Assembly (NCBI GenBank): GCA_946623825.1
Contig: CAMORN010000001.1
Span: 142,202-206,201, forward strand
DNA length: 64,000 nucleotides
Direction of reading: 5' to 3'
Origin: an uncultured Alphaproteobacteria bacterium
GTDB taxonomy: Bacteria > Pseudomonadota > Alphaproteobacteria > Rs-D84
This document shows, piece after piece, positions 1-7,147 of the stretch. The notes beneath the pieces were generated by a model, which was not told the origin of the DNA, searched no databases, and saw only the letters and a program-made list of their open reading frames with translations. The position numbers were made by a program, and so were the translations under genes. Position 1 is the first letter of the stretch. Every line of letters begins with the position of its first letter.

Positions 1-662
1 TCAAACGTAAAATTATTTCCAAGAATATGGAACGCGGTTTGTATCCATTTACAAAACGTTATTTGGGCGACTGGAATCACCATTTCTCTACAATTGGTGT
101 GAACGGTGCAAATGAAATGGTTCTGAATTTCACAAACGGAACAGACAATATCGCAACAGTGTTCGGTAAAAATTTAGTCTTGGAAGTTATGGATTTCATC
201 AGAACTAATTTGGCTGACTATCAAGAAACAACAGGTAATCTGTATAATTTGGAAGCAACCCCAGCAGAAGGCTGTGCATATCGTTTCGCGAAAACTGATA
301 AAAAGAATTTCCCAGATATTATCACAGCGGGAACTGATGATGCGCCATATTATACAAATTCAACACAATTGCCTGTGAATTTCACAGACGACCCATTCGT
401 CGCCTTGGAACATCAGGAAGAATTACAACGTAAATATACAGGTGGAACAATGTTGCATTTGTATATGGGCGAACCTGTATCTTCTGGCGAAGCAGCAGAA
501 AAAATTGTAAGGACTATATTTGAAAATTACAAAATACCTTATATGACTTTGACACCAACATTTTCAATTTGTCCAAAACATGGCTATTTACCGGGAAGAC
601 ATGATTTCTGTCCAAAATGCGATGCAGAAAGAGTGGCTAACCAAAACGAAGAACAAAAATAA
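1..662 (+). CDS. nrdD: Anaerobic ribonucleoside-triphosphate reductase, C-terminal part of large chain (5' end outside window)
   Basis: Class III ribonucleotide reductase makes deoxyribonucleotides without oxygen, using formate and a glycyl radical in the cytoplasm. The reading frame is open from the window edge (first full codon at base 3), so only about the last 220 residues are visible. They include the end of the ten-stranded barrel and a zinc-ribbon-like tail with CPKH and CPKC pairs. In related NrdDs the zinc ribbon is followed directly by the glycyl-radical loop. Here the chain stops 13 residues after the last cysteine, and the loop is encoded by the next gene. A dense gene order with nrdG downstream supports one operon. 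Identity is secure; whether this chain is active alone is not. Confidence 0.93.
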   Translation, partial: KRKIISKNMERGLYPFTKRYLGDWNHHFSTIGVNGANEMVLNFTNGTDNIATVFGKNLVLEVMDFIRTNLADYQETTGNLYNLEATPAEGCAYRFAKTDKKNFPDIITAGTDDAPYYTNSTQLPVNFTDDPFVALEHQEELQRKYTGGTMLHLYMGEPVSSGEAAEKIVRTIFENYKIPYMTLTPTFSICPKHGYLPGRHDFCPKCDAERVANQNEEQK

Positions 663-691
663 ATAAACAAATAAAAAGGAAGGAGTAAAAA

Positions 692-880
692 ATGGCAAAC
701 ACAAACAATAACGGCAGAACACCATGCGAAGTATTTTCACGTTCAATGGGATATATCAGACCTGTTAAAAACTTTAACATTGGTAAATATTCCGAATTCT
801 GCGAAAGAAAAACATTTACAGAATCTAATGCTTTGACAACAGGTTCTCGTCACGAAGATTTGATGAAGAAAGCCGCTTAA
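692..880 (+). CDS. Separate glycyl-radical domain of class III ribonucleotide reductase
   Basis: A 62-residue protein that matches the extreme C-terminus of ordinary NrdD proteins. It has CEVFSRSMGYIRPV with the radical-bearing glycine at about residue 20, then NxGKxxEF and an ERKTF-like end. It has its own strong ribosome binding site (AAGGAAGGAGT, 7 bases before ATG) and lies in a different frame from the upstream nrdD part, with stops between. It therefore looks like an independently translated subunit, not a sequencing frameshift. It lies 29 bases after nrdD and 4 bases before nrdG, whose product would install the radical. By analogy with the YfiD/GrcA spare-part protein of pyruvate formate-lyase, it may dock onto NrdD. 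That role is inference. Confidence 0.85.
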   Translation: MANTNNNGRTPCEVFSRSMGYIRPVKNFNIGKYSEFCERKTFTESNALTTGSRHEDLMKKAA

Positions 881-884
881 TATC

Positions 885-1589
885 ATGAAGCAATTACAAA
901 TCGGCGGTCTGGTTTCCTTTACAACGATAGATTATCCTGGGAAATTGGCCGCCGTATTATTTTTAGTCGGTTGTCCATTTAATTGTGCGTATTGTTCTAA
1001 TTCGCACCTGATTCCTGTGGGTGATGGCGAATACGACCCTGAAAAAGTTTTTGATTGGTTGAAAAATCGTGTTGGTAAATTAGAAGGTGTTGTTTTTTCA
1101 GGTGGCGAAGCATTGATGCAGGCAGATGCAACAATTGAATATATGAAACGTGTCAAAGATTTGGGTTTTTTAATCGGTCTGCATACAAACGGATTTTATC
1201 CACAAATATTGAAACAGGTTTCAGATATTGTTGATTGGATTGGAATTGATTTCAAAACAACACGCGAACATTACAAAGATTTGACTGGGTTGGATATAGC
1301 ATACGATAAAATGATTGAATCAATTCAATATTGGATATCAACGGGCAAGGGAATAGAGGTTCGTATCACATGCGACCCACGTTATGTCAGCAAAGAAGAT
1401 TTGTTGTCTGTCGCAAAAATAACCAGTGATATGGGTGTGAAAAATTTTGCAGTGCAAAAATATACACCATACCACGAATGCGAATGCCATCAAACAACGG
1501 ATGCTGACCGCGAACAATTTTTCAATGACGCCGAATTAAAACAAAAAATAGAATCTTTGTTTGACAAAGTAATCTGGCGAAATGTGTAA
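885..1589 (+). CDS. nrdG: Anaerobic RNR activating enzyme, radical SAM
   Basis: Activating enzyme that uses a 4Fe-4S cluster and S-adenosylmethionine to generate the glycyl radical of NrdD. The cluster motif CPFNCAYC (Cys 30, 34, 37) and the SAM-binding GGEAL segment near residue 75 are present. The length, 234 residues, fits the longer NrdG2-type family. The start ATG lies 4 bases after the stop of the glycyl-radical-domain gene, so translation is probably coupled. It is the last gene of the operon, which ends at the hairpin at 1609. Confidence 0.93.
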   Translation: MKQLQIGGLVSFTTIDYPGKLAAVLFLVGCPFNCAYCSNSHLIPVGDGEYDPEKVFDWLKNRVGKLEGVVFSGGEALMQADATIEYMKRVKDLGFLIGLHTNGFYPQILKQVSDIVDWIGIDFKTTREHYKDLTGLDIAYDKMIESIQYWISTGKGIEVRITCDPRYVSKEDLLSVAKITSDMGVKNFAVQKYTPYHECECHQTTDADREQFFNDAELKQKIESLFDKVIWRNV

Positions 1590-1608
1590 AATATACAAAT
1601 AAAAAAAT

Positions 1609-1632
1609 ACCGGCATTTGCCGGTGTTTTTTT
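1609..1632 (+). terminator. Intrinsic terminator of nrdD-nrdG operon
   Basis: Perfect 7-bp hairpin ACCGGCA/TGCCGGT with a 2-base loop, followed by seven T. The same hairpin and flanks recur at 6384-6407 after the autotransporter gene. Confidence 0.9.
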
Positions 1633-1647
1633 ATACGAAATTAATTA

Positions 1648-1675
1648 TTGAAAACGATAATGAATCTTTTATAAT
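1648..1675 (+). promoter_or_regulatory. Sigma-70-type promoter for the leader RNA
   Basis: TTGAAA, 16-bp spacer, TATAAT. Transcription would start near 1682, just before the structured region. Confidence 0.7.
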
Positions 1676-1681
1676 GGGAAT

Positions 1682-1902
1682 TGAATCCAAGGGATTGGGT
1701 TCGGGGCTGTTGCAAGCCTTACATCTTCGGTGCGAAAGCATCGTTATCTGGTGTTATCGGTGTCTTTTGCACCGTTATCATCCCTGACTTTTTGGTCGGG
1801 GGGTCGTTGGTCATAAAACAGGGGTAACCCGAAAGCCACGAAATCATTTAAGATGTATGATTGCAAACTCCCTGACCGCCAATTTCTTGACGGTCTTTTT
1901 TT
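1682..1902 (+). ncRNA. Candidate structured RNA (free sRNA or attenuator leader of the autotransporter)
   Basis: About 220 bases without an ORF but with dense secondary structure. There is a GGCT/AGCC hairpin near 1705-1718 and a 6-bp stem with GAAA tetraloop (CGGTGC/GCATCG) near 1728-1743. A 13-position helix with two U-U mismatches spans 1750-1783, and CCTGAC/GTCGGG lies near 1783-1800. TTCGGG near 1700 can pair with CCCGAA near 1828 to close the whole. It ends in a terminator-like hairpin (1874-1895, one mismatch) plus seven T, only 8 bases before the ribosome binding site of the next gene. I could not match it to tmRNA, SRP RNA, RNase P or a riboswitch class I know. A 6S-like RNA remains possible. 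Confidence 0.5.
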
Positions 1903-1917
1903 ATAAAGGAGTAAAAA

Positions 1918-4900
1918 ATGAAAAAAATATTGTTTGCTTTGTTTTGTGTGTTGAATATGTTTTCTGCATATTCTGCCAAAATGAAAGTGACAGATATATA
2001 TGAACTGGCCAAGACTGGAAATACCGAAGAATTAGCCAAGGTTACAAATATAAACGGGCATGATATGTATAAAGATACTGCACTTTGTCATGCGATAAAA
2101 AACAAAGATGTAAAAGCATATAAATTGTTGTTGGAACACGGTGCAAAATCAGATCATAGTTGCGTAAAGAAAATCCCAAGTGAAGAATACGCATCGTTTA
2201 TGGAAAGTGTTACAGCATCAAACACAACAGCGACAGCTGGATTTTTGGGGCTTGGGACAAATACGTGGATTGGTATAGGTGCGGGCGTCGCAGCAGTTGC
2301 AGCAGGGGCAGCCATAGCAAGTAGTGGCAGTGGAGGTGGATCCAGTGGTGGTTCCAAAAGTGCTACAGAAACACCACAATTAAACTGTGATCATGGAACA
2401 CAAAATGGAACCAGTTGTAATTGTGATGCAGGTTGGACTGATGAATTGTGTGATACGCCTGTTGATTGTGGGGCAAATTATGTATCAGCATGTCCTGGTG
2501 GGTATGAAGAAACTGGTAATACATGCAAATCAGGAGATTCTACATTAGTAGAATGTGAGTCAATTCAATGTGGTGCAAATTCACATTGGGAAGGAACAGG
2601 TTGTACATGTGACAATGGTTATGAAAATTATGCATACGGTGTTGGGTGTTCTTTGACACCATTAGATTGTGGAGCAAATGCACACCAATCAGGAACACAG
2701 TGTGTATGTGATAATGGGTATGAAAATTATACCAATGGTATAGGATGTTCTTTGATAATATTAGATTGTGGAGCAAATGCACATCAATCAGGAACACAAT
2801 GTGTTTGTAATGCAGGGTATGGAAGAAAACCTTCTGGCGAATGTGTCACCAAAGGAACTTCAATTGATGTTAGGGCTGTAGAGGCAAACAATTCAACTAT
2901 TGAATATCATAATACAGCAACCGAGCATAATGTATATGCAACTATTCATGGATTAAGACACGCAAGCAATGCCTTTAATGCATATAGTAATGGTTCTTTA
3001 CCTGCAACAGGGACTATAACAATTGTTAACGAAGGAAGCGATAGTCCTCTTGTTGGTGTACTGGGAGACACGAAAGGCTATAATGCTTACACGTTGGGAT
3101 CCAACGCAAACTCTGCATATGGGGTTGTAAATATAACAAATGTTGGTGGTTCAGGCAATATTTATGGTGTTGCAGCGAATTTAAAGGTTGGTAATGCAAT
3201 ATCAGATAACAGCAAGACAACCACTGGAATAATTAATATTGATAGCACAGGTGAGAGTGGGGCTATTGCTGGTATTGAACATTCAGGTTCATCTTCTGCT
3301 GAAATAAACAACGCATCTGGTTATAACAGCACAGGAACAATTAATATTACCAGTGTAGGAAATAAAAACGTTTATGGAATACACACCAGTAGCACTGCTG
3401 GAATTGCTAATTCTAATGGTGGTAATGGTACAATTAATATTATTAACCATGGTGATCTTAACATTTTTGGTATGTATTCAAATGGTAATGTATATAATGC
3501 AACCAACAATCATGGAAAAGGGATAATCAATATTGAAAATTATGGTACAGGAATAGCTTATGGTTTATATGCACCACAAGGCAAAGCAATGAATACAAAC
3601 GATAGTTCAATATTCATGGTAAATGCCGATAATGGTACAGCTATTGGTGCATATTCTAAGCAAGAATCTAACAATGGCAAAACTATAACAATGCAAAATT
3701 TAAAAGAAGGTTCTGCTGTTGGTATGTACGGTCAAAACAAGGTTGTAAATTCTGGAACGATAACCATTAATAATCTGGATGCTGGTATAGCAACTGGGTT
3801 GTTAGGGAATGAAGATGCGGTTATCAGAAATAATGACGGTACTATTAATATTGTATCAAATGGTGGCGAAGCATATGGTTTGTCAGCTGTTGTTGGTGCT
3901 CGTAATAATGGTGATATCATCATAGATAATAATAATGGTTTGGCATATGGTATGTATAGGAATGCTATAAACTCTGAAGATGACGAAGACATTTTTATGA
4001 ATGCATATGATACAAGTGCTTTGATAAGAATAAATAATTATTCTGATCAGAATTCATATGGTGTATACGATAATTTTTATAAAGCATTCAATGCTAATTT
4101 TGGTGGCCAAGGAACAATAGAAATTACCACACATAACGATAATAATACATCTGGTGTAATGCCTACTAACTATGGTATGTACGGAAAAGAAGTATTTAAC
4201 ATGTTTGAAGGTACAACAGATGATCCAGCAACCCCTTCGACAGGTATTATAAGAATAGTAAATAATGGTCAACATGTTATAGGTTTATATGGAGAAACAG
4301 CCTATAATACATATACAAAGAAAAGTTCTTTGATTGGTAAAGGGATAATAGCTGCTATTAATAATTATTGTGAAGATTGTGTAGAAAACCCAAGGATAAT
4401 AGGTATCAAAGGTACAAATGTTTACAATGGTAATAAATTAAATTTAGATAAATCTACGATTAAAATAGAAAACCACGGTAATGGTACTGCATTTGGTTTA
4501 TATGGAAGTCAAAATACTGTGAATTATGGTACAATCAAAATAGGTAATTATGGTGATAGTAATACAGCAGTTGGAATGATGGGTTCAGATACTGTAAATA
4601 ATTATGGATATATACGTATCAGAGATTTGGATAATCCTGTCGCTGGTAACATGATAGGTATGAAAACATCGACAGAAGGTACTTCTATTACAAATAATGG
4701 AAATATAGAAATTCATACTTTGGGTGGTGGTACTGCGTTTGGTATGTTTGGTCTTGCAGCTTCTACTATTAACAATGCAGGAACAATCACTATAACAAGT
4801 GAAGATTTTATTGATGAAAATAATGTCCTTCATACTGCAAATGGAACTGTGGGTAATGTGTTTGGTATATATGCTAAAACAGGTTCAAATGTAACCAATT

Positions 4901-6357
4901 CTGGCACTATAAATATCACATCAAACGGTACTGCATATGGAATTTATCTTGAAGCAGATAAAGACAGTGGGCATGGTACAGTTACAAACACTGGTACAAT
5001 CACAATAAATGGAGATGCTGGTCATGAAAACGCAATCGTATTAAATGGATCAAGATTGTATAATGACAAAGGTGGATCAGTAAAAGCAAGTGCTTTGAAC
5101 CTGAATTCAATGAAAGGTAAAGTTGTTGCAACATCTGGTTCTTCGTTTGTTGTTGATAATGAATTGTCTGGTGATTTGCATATCTCAAATGATGTTGTGA
5201 CAAGTGGTAATCAAACAACTTATGTTGCAGAAAATATGATTGATGCGGGTGATACATCTGGATTAAATCTTATCTCTGATTCCGCGATGTTTGAAGCATC
5301 TTTGGTTGGTAATGATGTTGTTATGCAGATGAAAGATTTTAATTCTTTGACCGATAATAAATCATTGGCCGCATTCTTAAAGAACAATTATGACGCGGGT
5401 AACGGTTCCGATTTATTTGCTACATTGAAATCTATGGATAATATGTCTGCATTTAATGGTGCATTAATGGGATTGTCAGGACTTGATTCATTTACCCAAT
5501 TTGCACACGAAGATTTATCCGCCCTGCGTGAAATCAGTTTATCTATGAATAACAAAATGTTTGAAAATTCAGACCGTGATAATTTTGATATATCTGATTC
5601 TATGGGTTATTTCTCGTTCAGTGATAATCACAACAGCGGTTCTGGACAATATGGAATAAGCAGTTCCAGATTATCTGAAAATTGGAAATTGGGTTATGGT
5701 ATGGCGATGGCTAATATTTACACAAATGACGGTGACGGTTTCAGCCGTCAAAATCAGATGTGGATGTTCTATATGCCGGCAACATATACCAATGATGACA
5801 TAGAATTGGTTATAACCAGTCAGGCTGGATTTACACGCGGACAATATAACAGACGCGGTTTCAATAATCAAAACTATGAAGGTTATATAGAAAAACAAAT
5901 CGTTGGTTTAATGAACGATTTGCGTTATCCAATAACATTTGGTAATTGGACATTGGCACCAGATTTGGCATTCAATGCAATAATGTATAACCAATCTGGC
6001 CACGAAGACGAACGCGAATTCGGTTTAATCATACCGAATGACACAATGGTATCGGTTGAAACCGGACTTGGGTTATACAGCAAATATGAAAAGGCATTCC
6101 AGAACGGTGGTCGTTTGAGATTCACATCTGGTATTATGGGATATCGTGAATATGGCGATACATATAATATCAAATTGAGCATGCGTGGAATGGACGGCAC
6201 ATTTGATTTGTATAACAACGATTATAAATATCGTGCTGCGTTGAATATGGGTGTTGATTATGCCGTTGGTAATTTCCACATGTACGGCAACACACAATAT
6301 TTCATGGATAACGCCAATTATATGAATTTCAAAGGCGGAATTAGTTATAGATTCTAG
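1918..6357 (+). CDS. Giant autotransporter adhesin (type V secretion) with ankyrin-like and EGF-like segments
   Basis: 1479 residues. A signal peptide (1-20) is followed by an ankyrin-like stretch (about 20-95, with TALCHAIKNKDVKAYKLLLE). Next come a hydrophobic Gly/Ala segment with a Gly/Ser linker (105-150) and four to five cysteine-rich EGF-like units (155-310, repeated CxCDxGYEN). Then follow many beta-helix rungs of the form GTINIxNxGxxxAYGxY (310-1130). The C-terminal third-kilobase encodes a beta-barrel translocator (about 1215-1479) that ends in the aromatic YRF typical of outer-membrane proteins. The passenger would be displayed on the cell surface and could mediate adhesion. The start has an AAAGGAG site 7 bases upstream. 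The ankyrin plus EGF arrangement is unusual; the exact ligand is unknown. Confidence 0.88.
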   Translation: MKKILFALFCVLNMFSAYSAKMKVTDIYELAKTGNTEELAKVTNINGHDMYKDTALCHAIKNKDVKAYKLLLEHGAKSDHSCVKKIPSEEYASFMESVTASNTTATAGFLGLGTNTWIGIGAGVAAVAAGAAIASSGSGGGSSGGSKSATETPQLNCDHGTQNGTSCNCDAGWTDELCDTPVDCGANYVSACPGGYEETGNTCKSGDSTLVECESIQCGANSHWEGTGCTCDNGYENYAYGVGCSLTPLDCGANAHQSGTQCVCDNGYENYTNGIGCSLIILDCGANAHQSGTQCVCNAGYGRKPSGECVTKGTSIDVRAVEANNSTIEYHNTATEHNVYATIHGLRHASNAFNAYSNGSLPATGTITIVNEGSDSPLVGVLGDTKGYNAYTLGSNANSAYGVVNITNVGGSGNIYGVAANLKVGNAISDNSKTTTGIINIDSTGESGAIAGIEHSGSSSAEINNASGYNSTGTINITSVGNKNVYGIHTSSTAGIANSNGGNGTINIINHGDLNIFGMYSNGNVYNATNNHGKGIINIENYGTGIAYGLYAPQGKAMNTNDSSIFMVNADNGTAIGAYSKQESNNGKTITMQNLKEGSAVGMYGQNKVVNSGTITINNLDAGIATGLLGNEDAVIRNNDGTINIVSNGGEAYGLSAVVGARNNGDIIIDNNNGLAYGMYRNAINSEDDEDIFMNAYDTSALIRINNYSDQNSYGVYDNFYKAFNANFGGQGTIEITTHNDNNTSGVMPTNYGMYGKEVFNMFEGTTDDPATPSTGIIRIVNNGQHVIGLYGETAYNTYTKKSSLIGKGIIAAINNYCEDCVENPRIIGIKGTNVYNGNKLNLDKSTIKIENHGNGTAFGLYGSQNTVNYGTIKIGNYGDSNTAVGMMGSDTVNNYGYIRIRDLDNPVAGNMIGMKTSTEGTSITNNGNIEIHTLGGGTAFGMFGLAASTINNAGTITITSEDFIDENNVLHTANGTVGNVFGIYAKTGSNVTNSGTINITSNGTAYGIYLEADKDSGHGTVTNTGTITINGDAGHENAIVLNGSRLYNDKGGSVKASALNLNSMKGKVVATSGSSFVVDNELSGDLHISNDVVTSGNQTTYVAENMIDAGDTSGLNLISDSAMFEASLVGNDVVMQMKDFNSLTDNKSLAAFLKNNYDAGNGSDLFATLKSMDNMSAFNGALMGLSGLDSFTQFAHEDLSALREISLSMNNKMFENSDRDNFDISDSMGYFSFSDNHNSGSGQYGISSSRLSENWKLGYGMAMANIYTNDGDGFSRQNQMWMFYMPATYTNDDIELVITSQAGFTRGQYNRRGFNNQNYEGYIEKQIVGLMNDLRYPITFGNWTLAPDLAFNAIMYNQSGHEDEREFGLIIPNDTMVSVETGLGLYSKYEKAFQNGGRLRFTSGIMGYREYGDTYNIKLSMRGMDGTFDLYNNDYKYRAALNMGVDYAVGNFHMYGNTQYFMDNANYMNFKGGISYRF

Positions 6358-6383
6358 TGTGCAGGTTTCACAGAATAAAAAAT

Positions 6384-6407
6384 ACCGGCATTTGCCGGTG
6401 TTTTTTT
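6384..6407 (+). terminator. Intrinsic terminator of the autotransporter gene
   Basis: Same ACCGGCA/TGCCGGT hairpin and T-run as at 1609-1632. Confidence 0.9.
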
Positions 6408-6413
6408 ATATTC

Positions 6414-6468
6414 TGGTGGCGAAGACGGAATGGATATTCCCACGACTTTGTCGCAGGCCCCTTTCGCC
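6414..6468 (-). other. 55-base tRNA-like fold ending in CCA (function unknown)
   Basis: Read on the minus strand, GGCGAA (6468-6463) pairs perfectly with TTCGCC (6423-6418), followed by A and CCA, like an acceptor stem with a 3' end. Inside are two hairpins, CGAC/GTCG and GGAAT/ATTCC. There is no 7-base anticodon loop or T-loop, so it is not a normal tRNA. It could be a tRNA relic or a chance fold. The rest of 6469-6558 shows an inverted repeat CGAACC/GGTTCG but no gene. Confidence 0.35.
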
Positions 6469-6559
6469 ACGTAAGATTCAAACTGCGCTGGCGCTTGTTC
6501 TTATCAACTAACGGCTCCGAACCAATCGGTTCGATACGGAATCAATATTCACAATAAAT

Positions 6560-6590
6560 AAAAAAACGTCCCACAAGGGAACGTTTTCTT
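6560..6590 (-). terminator. Terminator of tRNA-Leu
   Basis: Minus-strand hairpin ACGTTCCC/GGGACGT with a one-base bulge, followed by six T. It directly follows the tRNA 3' end. Confidence 0.75.
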
Positions 6591-6595
6591 ATTTC

Positions 6596-6681
6596 TGGTG
6601 GCTCTGATCGGAATCGAACCGATACTCTTATTCAGAACTTGATTTTGAGTCAAGCGCGTCTACCAGTTCCGCCACAGAGCC
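6596..6681 (-). tRNA. tRNA-Leu (CAA)
   Basis: 86 bases including an encoded CCA. Acceptor GGCTCTG pairs with CAGAGCC. The anticodon loop CTCAAAA gives anticodon CAA, reading UUG. The T-loop GGTTCGATTCC is standard, and a long variable arm marks a class II tRNA. Confidence 0.95.
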
Positions 6682-6698
6682 AGAACGCATCCGCTGAA

Positions 6699-7073
6699 TT
6701 ATTTTGCAGCGGCTTTTTTAGCTTCAACCTTTTTTACCAATCTTGCACTGCGTGTTGGTTTGTGAACCGGTTTTTTAGCAGGTGCGGCGGCTTTACCGTT
6801 TTTCTTTTCAATAGCTTTTTTAATTGCAGCCATTTCTTCAGTTAAACGAGATACAGGTTTTGCCATTACATAGGCGTCCAATCCACCGTGTTTTGTTAAT
6901 GTACGCAATCCAGCAGTTGAAATACGAAGGCTGAAATCGCGTCCCAAAATATCACTGTGGAACGATAATTTTTGCAAATTTGGCAAGAAAGTACGTTTGG
7001 TATGACGCATAGAATGTGATACGTTCATTCCAACCATTGTTTTCTTTCCAGTTACTTTACATACACGTGGCAT
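6699..7073 (-). CDS. rpmB: 50S ribosomal protein L28 with basic C-terminal extension
   Basis: Structural protein of the large ribosomal subunit. The first ~95 residues (start MPRVCKVTGKKTMVGMNVSH) match L28 of alphaproteobacteria. The remaining ~30 residues are a Lys/Ala/Pro-rich tail, giving 124 residues, longer than the 78-98 usual for the family. The tail resembles the low-complexity basic gene at 24409 in composition. Its promoter is just upstream (7101-7129). It lies 17 bases from tRNA-Leu on the same strand, so both may be co-transcribed. Confidence 0.93.
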   Translation of the reverse strand: MPRVCKVTGKKTMVGMNVSHSMRHTKRTFLPNLQKLSFHSDILGRDFSLRISTAGLRTLTKHGGLDAYVMAKPVSRLTEEMAAIKKAIEKKNGKAAAPAKKPVHKPTRSARLVKKVEAKKAAAK

Positions 7074-7100
7074 ATTTAAATCCTTTAATTACTGGGGTAT

Positions 7101-7129
7101 AATCTATAATATAATTTAACAAAAGTCAA
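7101..7129 (-). promoter_or_regulatory. Promoter of rpmB
   Basis: Minus strand TTGACT, 17-bp spacer, TAGATT (with an overlapping TATTAT), preceded by the TACTTGAC context seen at several promoters in this window. Confidence 0.65.
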
Positions 7130-7147
7130 GTAATGTTTTCATTTTTA

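Noticed and set aside
1682..1902. tmRNA, SRP RNA or RNase P RNA
   Set aside because: No tRNA-like ends or tag frame, no GGAA-type SRP loop context, and no conserved RNase P core were found.
6357..6557. Open frame after the autotransporter
   Set aside because: It runs through the terminator and tRNA-like fold; composition (Arg/Trp/Phe rich) is typical of non-coding RNA regions.
6414..6558. Acceptor piece of a two-piece tmRNA
   Set aside because: The CCA-ending fold lacks a T-loop, and no coding piece with a tag follows on that strand.
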